A stretch of 45,470 nt of DNA from an uncultured Saprospiraceae bacterium (lineage in GTDB: Bacteria; Bacteroidota; Bacteroidia; Chitinophagales; Saprospiraceae): contig CALJVJ010000073.1 of assembly GCA_937974625.1 (NCBI GenBank), positions 1 to 45,470 on the forward strand. The letters are read 5' to 3'. Below, in pieces: positions 1 to 7,297 of this stretch. Both the position numbers and the translations under genes were made by a program. The notes beneath the pieces were generated by a model that worked only from the letters and a program-made list of their open reading frames with translations, ran no database searches and was not told the DNA's origin. Each line of letters opens with the position of its first letter. The stretch's first letter is position 1.

Positions 1-405
1 ACCTACAATGGCAAGCCGATTACCTTAAAAAAATCAAGCCCAAAAGCGACTACTACTTTCAAAAGTAAAGCGACTAAAAAGGTCTTTTTAGGTCGACTAT
101 TTGCTGCTCGCTCTGGTGATAAAGGAGGCAATGCCAACTTAGGTGTCTGGGGAAAAACACCCGAATCATATGCTTTCTTAAAAGAATACTTAACAGTTGA
201 TAGATTAAAAGAATTAATGCCTGAAGCCAGACCCTATGAGATTATTCGTTACGACTACCCCAATTTATTGGGTGTCAACTTCTATCTATTAGGATTTTTA
301 GAAGAAGGCGTCGCTGCCTCTACTAAGACGGATGGGCAGGCTAAATCTTTGGGAGAATATTTGCGCGCAAAGGTGATTGATGTGCCTAGGATTTTATTAA
401 AATAA
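1..405 (+). CDS. AtuA-like (DUF1446 family) protein, C-terminal fragment
   Basis: The 5' end lies outside the window; the frame is open from base 1 to a TAA at 403-405 (134 residues seen). After a low-complexity Lys/Ser/Thr linker (about residues 10-26) comes a compact domain with the signature RSGDKGGNANLGVW, which I recognise as the AtuA-like C-terminal domain found fused to, or next to, DUF1446/AtuA proteins. The family is named after acyclic terpene utilisation in Pseudomonas, where it sits with acyl-CoA carboxylase genes; its biochemical role is not settled. A linker joined to the domain suggests a full-length fusion protein, not a stand-alone small subunit. An ATG at 217 is internal and starts after the signature motif, so it is not the gene start. 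Family assignment is fairly secure; function is not. Confidence 0.75.
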   Translation, partial: TYNGKPITLKKSSPKATTTFKSKATKKVFLGRLFAARSGDKGGNANLGVWGKTPESYAFLKEYLTVDRLKELMPEARPYEIIRYDYPNLLGVNFYLLGFLEEGVAASTKTDGQAKSLGEYLRAKVIDVPRILLK

Positions 406-430
406 ATTCATCTTTTTAGTTGAATTTTTC
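404..430. terminator. Weak bidirectional terminator between convergent genes
   Basis: A 7-bp AT-rich stem (404-410 with 421-427) with a 10-nt loop is followed by Ts and a T/C-rich stretch. It overlaps the stop codon of the AtuA-like gene and lies just downstream of the convergent MFS gene. The stem has only one G-C pair, so strength is doubtful. Confidence 0.35.
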
Positions 431-451
431 CTTTTCAAAAATAACCTGATG

Positions 452-1633
452 TTATGATTTACTAAGAATTTTCTGGATTGAAAACAATCCAATTAAGGGG
501 CCAATCAATAAAACCAGAAACACATTAGATACCCCTAAAATCGATTGCAAATAATTTAAGACTTGAATACTCACAATCGTCAAAGCAAATCCTATACAAT
601 TGACAATCGTCAACGCCGTCCCAATGTATAAACTAGGAGCAGTTTTCGCAACTATCGTAGAAAATTGTGGAGAGTCTCCAACAACCGTAAATCCCCAAAT
701 TAACATCCCTACCAAAAACAAATTAGATGATAATTGAAAAAATAAAGGCGATAATAAGCAACAACATCCCGAAACTAACAACATCCCAAAAGCCACTTTT
801 GCGCTTCCTTTTTTCAAAGAAATATACCCGCCTACAATACAGCCCAAAGTGCCCGTCGTAATGATAATAAAAGACCATAAGGAAACATCTAAGCTTGTTT
901 GGTTCAACTCATTATAAGTATTTAGTATCAAAGGAGTGAAAGCCCAAAAAGTATATAGTTCCCACATGTGTCCGAAGTAACCGAAAGCCGCTGCTCGAAA
1001 TTCCTTAAATCCAAATATTTTAGGTAACGCATTCCATTCAAACTTTACCCCTGCTTTTCGATTAGGACCATCTGGCACAAGTATGGATAATAATATTCCT
1101 CCCAATATCGCTAATCCTGAAGTCGTCCACAAAATCATTTCCCAAGGTAAAGTTTGTCCAAATACTTTTAATAAATGTGGAAAAGCAGTCCCTAAAACTA
1201 AAGCACCCACTAAATACCCCAAAGCTTTACCTAATCCTTGGGCATACCAGTCCGATGCGATTTTCATACCTACAGGATAAATCCCCGCTAGAAAGAAACC
1301 AGTGGCAAATCGAAGCAATAATAAAGAAAATAAATCTCGTGCAAATAAATAGACTGCCAAATTAAATAACGCCCCTAAAACAGCCGAAATTAAAAAAACT
1401 TTACTCGGAGAAAAACGGTCGGCGATGGATAAAAAAGCAAAAATCAAAGTACCGATGATAAAACCAAATTGTACCGCTGCGGTAATATCTCCTATTACGC
1501 CTGCTTCCAATTGCAAAGCAACTTGCAAGTCCCCTACAATCGCATTGCCTGCAAACCAAAGAGATGTACCTGCGAACTGTGCAAAAACAATAACAGGTAA
1601 AATGTATATTGGTACTTTTTGTTGGTTCGTCAT
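452..1633 (-). CDS. Major facilitator superfamily (MFS) transporter
   Basis: A 393-residue polytopic inner-membrane protein with about twelve hydrophobic helices and no signal peptide, the normal size for a single-domain MFS carrier. The loop after helix 2 (residues around 66-75, ADRFSPSKVF) fits the MFS motif-A position (G-x3-D-R-x-G-R-R/K) in degenerate form. The N-terminus (FAQFAGTSLWFAGNAI) and Pro/Gly-rich helix ends are typical of the superfamily. The substrate cannot be read from the sequence. It is divergently oriented from the SSS symporter at 1923 and convergent with the AtuA-like gene. The ATG at 1633 is only a few bases downstream of a TATTTTTG promoter-like word, so the mRNA could be nearly leaderless. 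The superfamily call is solid; the specificity is unknown. Confidence 0.85.
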   Translation of the reverse strand: MTNQQKVPIYILPVIVFAQFAGTSLWFAGNAIVGDLQVALQLEAGVIGDITAAVQFGFIIGTLIFAFLSIADRFSPSKVFLISAVLGALFNLAVYLFARDLFSLLLLRFATGFFLAGIYPVGMKIASDWYAQGLGKALGYLVGALVLGTAFPHLLKVFGQTLPWEMILWTTSGLAILGGILLSILVPDGPNRKAGVKFEWNALPKIFGFKEFRAAAFGYFGHMWELYTFWAFTPLILNTYNELNQTSLDVSLWSFIIITTGTLGCIVGGYISLKKGSAKVAFGMLLVSGCCCLLSPLFFQLSSNLFLVGMLIWGFTVVGDSPQFSTIVAKTAPSLYIGTALTIVNCIGFALTIVSIQVLNYLQSILGVSNVFLVLLIGPLIGLFSIQKILSKS

Positions 1634-1637
1634 TCAG

Positions 1638-1645
1638 CAAAAATA
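1638..1645 (-). promoter_or_regulatory. TAnnTTTG-type -7 box for the MFS gene
   Basis: The minus strand reads TATTTTTG here, matching the Bacteroidota -7 consensus TAnnTTTG. A TTG at 1669-1671 is a possible but over-spaced -33 element. The predicted transcript start would fall almost on the ATG at 1633. Confidence 0.4.
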
Positions 1646-1713
1646 GAAAACCTTATCATAAAATCTAGCAACCTACCGATTCTAAGAAGTTAAGAGAAAG
1701 GTTTAAGATTTTT

Positions 1714-1796
1714 AAGTTCAAGCGCAAGTATCAAGTTCAAGTTCAAAGGGTTCAACAGTTGCTTTTTGAACTTGAACTTGATTCTTGAACTTGAAC
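1714..1796. repeat. Inverted array of TTGAAC/GTTCAA hexamers
   Basis: Positions 1730-1747 and 1765-1782 form a perfect 18-bp inverted repeat around a 17-nt loop. Outside it, 1714-1722 pairs with 1784-1792 (9 bp). The right half is made of direct copies of TTGAAC (1766, 1772, 1785, 1791) and a degenerate copy at 1778. It lies in the divergent promoter region between the MFS and SSS genes, where no terminator is needed. It could be a simple-sequence expansion or a regulatory dyad. Confidence 0.7.
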
Positions 1797-1833
1797 TTTC
1801 TTCTTCGAATCTTTAACTTAATAATATTAAGTA

Positions 1834-1895
1834 ACCTTCTCCCCTTATCCTCATCGCCTTATTAACCTCATTACCTTATTACCTCACTATTCCCT
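1834..1895 (+). repeat. Pyrimidine-rich low-complexity tract with short tandem copies
   Basis: A C/T-rich stretch upstream of the SSS symporter contains near-identical units CCTTATTAACCTCA (1857-1870) and CCTTATTACCTCA (1874-1886). No promoter consensus is recognisable in it. Confidence 0.45.
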
Positions 1896-1922
1896 ATCTT
1901 CGCTCCAAACAAATCGACCACC

Positions 1923-3476
1923 ATGCTGATAGACTTACTCATCGTTTTAGCTTACTTCACCACTATTTTTATTGTTGCCCTTTCTGGTAGGATGGGAAAA
2001 GATGTGACGACTGAAGAATATTTCTTAAGCTCTCGTAATCTAAGGTGGTACTCCGTAGCCATTTCAACGATTGCCACCAATGTACAAGGCTACCAATTTT
2101 TAGGAATGATGGGGTCAGCTTATCTGTATGGGCTCGCACAAGGAAACCTAGAAATTAATGCGATTCAAGGGCTTTGGATGTCTGCTTTTATTTTTATTCC
2201 GCTCTATTTAAAAGATAAAGTAATCACCGTTACTCAGTTTATAAAAAATCGATTAGGGGCTACCGCTAGTTTATTTTACTCCATTTCTAATATCCTTTTA
2301 TTCTCGACTATTGCCTTGGGAGGTGCTTTGTTTTGGGGTGCGTATGCAGCGGATTTAGTCTTTGGCGATTATTTATCTTTCATTCATGAAGACAGAACTA
2401 CTCGGGTGGGTATCTTATTAGCAGGGCTAGGTATTTTCTCTGCTATCTATACCTATTTAGGTGGTTTGGCAGCGGTGGTCAAAACGGATTTAATTCAATT
2501 TGCCATTATCGTTGGTGGTGGTATTGCAGTTTTAGTAGCAGCGATGAATCACCTTGGTGGTTGGGGAGAATTGTATCGAAAGACACCAGAACTCATGCAT
2601 TTGCACCTACCCGCAGACCATCCTCAATTGCCTTGGACAGCTGTCTTTGGCTGGTTTTTATTGAATATCAATTATTGGTGTGCGAACCAAAGTGTGGTAC
2701 AACGTTCTTTGGCAGCGAGAAGTTTAAAAGAAGCACAAATTGGCTTGATGGTGGGCGGTGTTTTAAAATATTTTATGGCGGTTTTGATTATTATTCCTGG
2801 TATCGCATTGGCGGGTATTTTGGTGGATAATCCATTACAAGACCCTGACCAAACTTTCCCTTATTTAGTCACTAACTATTTGCCCTTAGGCGCAAGAGGA
2901 TTGATACTTTGTGCCTTATTTGCTTCTTTGATGAGTACCGTTGATTCTACGTTTAATTCATTAGCTACCCTTTGGTCGGTGGACATTTATAAAGGCTATA
3001 TAAATAAAGATGCATCGGACAAACAAATGGTAGCGGCTGGTCGGCAAACCATTCTAGTGACCTTATTTACAGGTGTAGGCATGGGATTAATCCTATTATA
3101 TTCTAAATTTTCTGCTGTCGAAGTGGCATTTACACATACTTTAAATGAGCTTCGATATTATATTATCACAGGCATTGTAGTATTGATTTGTGTGGCTGGA
3201 TTCGTTCTTAAACCAAATTATAGATTAGTAATTGTTGGCTTCCTTAGTACTTTCATTTCTCATTTAACTTTGGAATATTTATTCCCTGATATGAATTACT
3301 TTGTGCGCGCAAGTTTGGTTATTGGCATTGGCTTTTTGATTATTGCTTTGCCTGCTGTTTTTACAAAGGGTATGCGTCCGTTGAAAGATACTTATCAATC
3401 TGCATCGCCACAGTTGACTAGAGCTGGGATTGCTTTACTTCTTTCGTTGGTTCTATTACATATTGTTTTTCATTAG
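1923..3476 (+). CDS. Sodium:solute symporter (SSS / SLC5 family)
   Basis: A 517-residue inner-membrane protein with about 13-14 hydrophobic helices, the normal length and build of SSS carriers, which couple Na+ entry to uptake of sugars, amino acids or carboxylates. The N-terminal half shows the family pattern: EEYFLSSRNLRWY after helix 1, then ATNVQGYQFLGMMGSAYLYG in helix 2. The stretch LCALFASLMSTVDSTFNSLATLW (about residues 327-349) corresponds to the conserved helix with the Na2-site serines seen in vSGLT and SGLT homologues. The overall pattern is closer to SGLT-like sugar/inositol carriers than to proline carriers, but the substrate remains a guess. It starts at an ATG after a pyrimidine-rich leader and stands alone, followed by a 143-nt gap before the acyl-CoA synthetase. 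Confidence 0.88.
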   Translation: MLIDLLIVLAYFTTIFIVALSGRMGKDVTTEEYFLSSRNLRWYSVAISTIATNVQGYQFLGMMGSAYLYGLAQGNLEINAIQGLWMSAFIFIPLYLKDKVITVTQFIKNRLGATASLFYSISNILLFSTIALGGALFWGAYAADLVFGDYLSFIHEDRTTRVGILLAGLGIFSAIYTYLGGLAAVVKTDLIQFAIIVGGGIAVLVAAMNHLGGWGELYRKTPELMHLHLPADHPQLPWTAVFGWFLLNINYWCANQSVVQRSLAARSLKEAQIGLMVGGVLKYFMAVLIIIPGIALAGILVDNPLQDPDQTFPYLVTNYLPLGARGLILCALFASLMSTVDSTFNSLATLWSVDIYKGYINKDASDKQMVAAGRQTILVTLFTGVGMGLILLYSKFSAVEVAFTHTLNELRYYIITGIVVLICVAGFVLKPNYRLVIVGFLSTFISHLTLEYLFPDMNYFVRASLVIGIGFLIIALPAVFTKGMRPLKDTYQSASPQLTRAGIALLLSLVLLHIVFH

Positions 3477-3479
3477 ATT

Positions 3480-3487
3480 TAGTTTTG
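3480..3487 (+). promoter_or_regulatory. TAGTTTTG, possible -7 box for the acyl-CoA synthetase
   Basis: Matches TAnnTTTG directly after the symporter stop codon, about 130 nt upstream of the ATG at 3620. No well-spaced -33 TTG is visible, so support is weak. Confidence 0.3.
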
Positions 3488-3513
3488 AAATAAAGTATAA
3501 AGAAAAGACTATA

Positions 3514-3569
3514 CATCCGTGTCCCTTTAAATTTAATTCCTACCACGGATTAATGAAGGAACACGGATG
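3514..3569. repeat. Imperfect inverted repeat built on ATCCGTGT / ACACGGAT
   Basis: Positions 3514-3527 and 3556-3569 are complementary over 14 bp with one mismatch, around a 28-nt loop. A further CACGGATTAAT word lies in the loop (3544-3554). ATCCGTGT...ACACGGAT words are familiar from dispersed intergenic repeats in many environmental bacteria (from memory). There is no T-run after the stem, so it is not a standard terminator. Confidence 0.55.
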
Positions 3570-3619
3570 GCTTAGCTAGATAAAGCAATCATAAAATTTA
3601 AGCGTAAATTATCATCATC

Positions 3620-5248
3620 ATGACTACGAATCAATACGACCAAGGCTTAGCTAAAAACCAAGCGAACTTCACCCCATTATCTCCGCTTACTTTTATCAAA
3701 AGAGCTGCTTATGTTTATCCGAATAAACCTTCCTTAGTTTATGGTGAGCAACGATTTACTTGGAAAGAGACTTATCAACGTACTCGACAACTAGCCGCTG
3801 CTTTACAAAAAAATGGACTCCAAAAAGGAGAAACTGTATCTATCTTAGGTTTTAATACACCCGAAACGTACGAAGCACATTTTGGGGTACCAATGGCTGG
3901 TGGGGTCTTGCATGCTATCAATACGCGTTTGGATGCCAAGAATATAGCATTCATGATGGACCATGCCAATACCAAGATTTTATTAACAGATACTTTGGCA
4001 ACCCCCACCATTAAAGCAGCTTTAACCTTAGTAAAAAATAAGCCACTAGTTATTGATATTATTGACCCTAATGAAACGGGTGATGAAGCATTAGGTCACA
4101 TAGATTATGAAGCATTTATTTTGCAAGACGGCAACCCTGATTTTGACTGGCAATTGCCGACAGACGAATGGGATGCTATTTCCTTAAACTATACCTCTGG
4201 CACTACAGGCAATCCCAAAGGCGTCGTCTATCATCATCGTGGAGCGTACTTAAACGCTTTAGGAAACATTGTTGCTTGGGAATTAGGTAAACACCCCGTT
4301 TATCTATGGACGCTGCCAATGTTCCATTGCAATGGTTGGTGCTTTCCTTGGACATTAGCAGCCGTTGGAGGCACTAGTATTTGTCTAAGAGCAGTCGTCG
4401 TAGAAGATATTTACAATGCTATTATTCATGAAAAGGTTACCCACTATTGTGGAGCGCCAATTGTGCATAGCATGATTGCCAATGCCCCTGCTGCTTTAAA
4501 AGCTCAGAAAAAGCACCTAGTCAAAGGAATGATAGCTGGAGCTCCTCCTCCTGCTGCGGTCTTAAATGAAATGGCACAAAATGGTTTTGAAATTACCCAT
4601 GTATATGGACTAACGGAAACCTATGGTCCTGCCACTGTTTGTGATTGGAATAATGATTGGAATGAATTGCCCGCTGATGAACAAGCAGAAATCAAAGCTG
4701 CTCAAGGCGTGACTTATCCTGTCTCCGAAGATTTAATCGTGGCTCATCCAGAAACGTTAGAACAAGTTCCTTGGGATGGGGAAACGATGGGAGAAGTACT
4801 CTTTCGAGGAAATAATACGATGAAAGGTTATCTAAAAAACCCTTCGGCTAATGAAAAAGCCTTTGCAGGTGGTTGGTTCCACAGTGGTGATTTGGCAGTT
4901 ACCTTACCAAATGGCTATATCCAATTAAAAGACCGTTCTAAAGACATTATTATTTCTGGTGGTGAAAATATTTCTAGTATTGAGGTAGAAGGCGCTTTGT
5001 TCAAACATCCTGCGGTAATGGACGCGGCCGTCGTGGCCAAAGCTGATGAGAAATGGGGCGAAACACCTTGTGCTTTTGTAGCTTTAAAAGAAGGAGCAAC
5101 CGTAACAGAAAAAGAGTTAATAGATTTTGTCCGTTCAGAAATTGCAAGATTTAAAGCGCCTAGACATATTATTTTTGGAGATTTACCTAAGACTTCTACG
5201 GGTAAGACGCAGAAATTTGTGCTAAGGGAAAAAGCTAAATCTATCTAA
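3620..5248 (+). CDS. Acyl-CoA synthetase (AMP-forming, medium/long-chain type)
   Basis: A 542-residue soluble member of the ANL superfamily: it activates a carboxylic acid with ATP to acyl-AMP and then forms the CoA thioester. All core motifs are intact: the P-loop YTSGTTGNPKG (residues 191-201), the A5 motif YGLTE (329-333), the A7 aspartate in FHSGD (D424), and the C-terminal catalytic lysine in STGKT (K529). The hinge region KDRSKDIIISGGENISS is canonical. The residues after YGLTE (ETYGPATVCDWNNDW) resemble the group containing plant AAE enzymes, DmdB (methylmercaptopropionyl-CoA ligase) and medium-chain acyl-CoA synthetases, so the natural substrate may be short or medium chain. Its last 8 bases overlap the convergent T9SS gene that ends at 5241. 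Confidence 0.93.
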   Translation: MTTNQYDQGLAKNQANFTPLSPLTFIKRAAYVYPNKPSLVYGEQRFTWKETYQRTRQLAAALQKNGLQKGETVSILGFNTPETYEAHFGVPMAGGVLHAINTRLDAKNIAFMMDHANTKILLTDTLATPTIKAALTLVKNKPLVIDIIDPNETGDEALGHIDYEAFILQDGNPDFDWQLPTDEWDAISLNYTSGTTGNPKGVVYHHRGAYLNALGNIVAWELGKHPVYLWTLPMFHCNGWCFPWTLAAVGGTSICLRAVVVEDIYNAIIHEKVTHYCGAPIVHSMIANAPAALKAQKKHLVKGMIAGAPPPAAVLNEMAQNGFEITHVYGLTETYGPATVCDWNNDWNELPADEQAEIKAAQGVTYPVSEDLIVAHPETLEQVPWDGETMGEVLFRGNNTMKGYLKNPSANEKAFAGGWFHSGDLAVTLPNGYIQLKDRSKDIIISGGENISSIEVEGALFKHPAVMDAAVVAKADEKWGETPCAFVALKEGATVTEKELIDFVRSEIARFKAPRHIIFGDLPKTSTGKTQKFVLREKAKSI

Positions 5249-6605
5249 CCAATGTAATTGGCCCACTAAACAATTTAGTAGTCCCATCAACTAATTCTAT
5301 TTGGGCAAAAAAGGCATAAATGCCCGTTGGCATATCTTGATTTTTAAAACGACCATCCCAACCTTTCGCAGGGTTATTGGGTAAAAAATCATTATTTTCA
5401 AAAACCAAACTACCATAGCGGTCAAAAATTAGCAATTCTTGAATTTTACTAACCTTCTTCGTATTCGCATGAATAATAAATCTATCGTTCCGCCCATCAA
5501 GATTTGGAGAAAAAATGGTTGGAATATAGGTATCCGTTGATTTAGCAATGAGGACTTCAATACTTGCTTCCGCCTCACAACCATTTATATCTCTAACTAT
5601 CACCTGATAGGATTGATTTTGACTGACGGTTAAAAATGGATTGGGGCAATCCGTACAACTCAAACCTACCGTTGGTGACCATTGAATTTCCTCAATTAAA
5701 AAATCTGGTAAATTCATGTTTAATGGGAATTGATAGGTTGCTCCTTTTTTAAGGGATATTTCTTTCAGTAAGCTAAGTTCTTGGACAATTGGTATAAAAG
5801 CAAGCATCGTGTCTTTAGCTAAAACACAGTTATTGGATTCATCTTTTACCACTAAAGAATAATTTCCTTCTATTGGAATAAAAAAATCGGGCTCTTCTTT
5901 AAAAGTTGTCCCACCATCTATAGAATATGTAAAAGTCCCACTTCCTCCTATAATGTTGGTAAATGAAATAATTGCTCGTGTTTGTTCACAATCAGGCGGC
6001 AAAAAATCAAAATAGAAATTAGCAATTCGCTCTTCAAAAACAACTACAGGAACATTTACTGGACAATTCCCCATTAAATCAGTCCGCTGCAAATTATAAA
6101 TACCCCCACTATTAATGGTAACCGTCGACATATTGGGGTCTGATACTATATTACCAAGCGTAGTTGTCCACTTATAAAGGTATTCTGCTCGATTGACATT
6201 ATCTATAGCTTCTAATAACACCTCTGGTTGATTACAATTGATACTTTCTGGAAAAACTATATTTAGCGGCTCTCTAATTCTGGACTCAACCAAAATCTGT
6301 TTTTCATCAATACATACTACGTTGTCAATAGTTGTACTTACCTCTACTTTATAAGCTCCTAAAGCATTGACAGTAGGAGCTAAAGTTTGTTCCCCGGCTA
6401 TAATATTTCCAACATTTGTGGTCCAATTTATTTGTAAGGTGGAGTCTGTTGCTGGTGCGGTAACCCTCAATTGTAAGGTGTCGCCACATTCTAAATTAAC
6501 GGTAGTATGTACAAGGCCTATTTCAAAAAGGATGGGACATTGTGCATCAATAATACAGGCACAATGCAGGAAGAGGAGACAAAATATGGTTTGTGAATGT
6601 TGCAT
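5241..6605 (-). CDS. T9SS type B sorting-domain (gliding-motility-associated C-terminal) surface protein
   Basis: A secreted or surface-attached protein of 454 residues. I start it at the ATG at 6605, not an upstream one at 6647, because translation from 6605 begins with a clean signal peptide (MQHSQTIFCLLFLHCACIIDAQ). The middle has several beta-rich Ig/PKD-like segments with paired cysteines. The last ~90 residues are a CHU_C/TIGR04131-type domain: IPTIFSPNLDGRNDRF, then LLIFDRYGSLVFENND, then GWDGRFKNQDMPTGIYAFFA. In known systems this domain sends cargo through the T9SS to the cell surface. The ligand or role of the protein is unknown. Its 3' end overlaps the convergent acyl-CoA synthetase by 8 bp. 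Confidence 0.88.
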   Translation of the reverse strand: MQHSQTIFCLLFLHCACIIDAQCPILFEIGLVHTTVNLECGDTLQLRVTAPATDSTLQINWTTNVGNIIAGEQTLAPTVNALGAYKVEVSTTIDNVVCIDEKQILVESRIREPLNIVFPESINCNQPEVLLEAIDNVNRAEYLYKWTTTLGNIVSDPNMSTVTINSGGIYNLQRTDLMGNCPVNVPVVVFEERIANFYFDFLPPDCEQTRAIISFTNIIGGSGTFTYSIDGGTTFKEEPDFFIPIEGNYSLVVKDESNNCVLAKDTMLAFIPIVQELSLLKEISLKKGATYQFPLNMNLPDFLIEEIQWSPTVGLSCTDCPNPFLTVSQNQSYQVIVRDINGCEAEASIEVLIAKSTDTYIPTIFSPNLDGRNDRFIIHANTKKVSKIQELLIFDRYGSLVFENNDFLPNNPAKGWDGRFKNQDMPTGIYAFFAQIELVDGTTKLFSGPITLVR

Positions 6606-6663
6606 TTGGAAATAGTATTTTGGTTTAATCAAAGATACTATTTCCAAACAACATTTTTTAATG

Positions 6664-7230
6664 CTATAAAAATTCTACTTTCCCACTGCCTAAATTATAA
6701 TAAGCAGGAACGATTTTTAATTTACGTTTTTTAACTGCACCTGCAATAATGGAAGAACGCGCTTTTAACTCTTCTACTGTCAATTCTGCGTTTTTCTTTA
6801 CGACGGTGTTTACAGAAGCATTTTTTCTAGTGGCTGCAATTGCAGGTGTAATATGAGATAATAAGTGATTTAGGTTATACCCATTATCGCCACCGCCAAC
6901 AGCCGCAGTTACTGCTCCACAACTTTCGTGACCTAAGACCACTAAAACTGGAGAACCGATATGTGCTACTGCATATTCGATGCTGGCAATCGTAGACGTA
7001 TTTGCTACATTACCTGCGACTCTTAACACAAATAGTTCTCCTAATCCTGTATCAAATGCTAATTCTGGCACGACTCTACTGTCCGCACAACTGAGAATGA
7101 TTGCATAAGGGTCCTGTCCACCAGTTAGTTCGCTTCTTCGGCTGCTATTTTGAAGTTTACCATCTAATTTGTCTTTTACAAATCGGGCATTTCCATCTTT
7201 TAGCCTTTTCATTATATTTTTGGCTGTCAT
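6664..7230 (-). CDS. Beta-class carbonic anhydrase
   Basis: A 188-residue cytoplasmic zinc enzyme that interconverts CO2 and bicarbonate. The signature is complete: CADSR with zinc ligand C48 and the catalytic D50-R52 dyad, and GHESCG with zinc ligands H101 and C104. RVAGNVAN (70-77) and SIEYAVAHIG (83-92) are the usual beta-CA blocks. The length is slightly short but the fold core is whole. No signal peptide is seen. A TAnnTTTG-like word lies 50-57 nt upstream. The gene follows the TPR gene on the same strand with a 67-nt gap, so it may be transcribed separately. Confidence 0.95.
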   Translation of the reverse strand: MTAKNIMKRLKDGNARFVKDKLDGKLQNSSRRSELTGGQDPYAIILSCADSRVVPELAFDTGLGELFVLRVAGNVANTSTIASIEYAVAHIGSPVLVVLGHESCGAVTAAVGGGDNGYNLNHLLSHITPAIAATRKNASVNTVVKKNAELTVEELKARSSIIAGAVKKRKLKIVPAYYNLGSGKVEFL

Positions 7231-7279
7231 AGTAAGGTTATTAATATTGATGATTAAATGATTTTCTACTTGCTCAACC

Positions 7280-7287
7280 CAAAAATA
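7280..7287 (-). promoter_or_regulatory. TATTTTTG, candidate -7 box for carbonic anhydrase
   Basis: The minus strand reads TATTTTTG 50 nt upstream of the ATG at 7230. It sits in a 9-bp inverted repeat (7278-7286 with 7301-7309) that overlaps the stop codon of the preceding TPR gene. No clear -33 TTG is visible. Confidence 0.4.
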
Positions 7288-7297
7288 CTACAACAGT

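Noticed and set aside
1800..1815. TTCGAATC as a tRNA T-loop
   Set aside because: No acceptor stem, anticodon arm or CCA context around it.
5241..6647. Longer start (6647) for the type B surface protein
   Set aside because: The extra 14 residues put charged residues ahead of the signal peptide; the ATG at 6605 gives a normal secretion signal.
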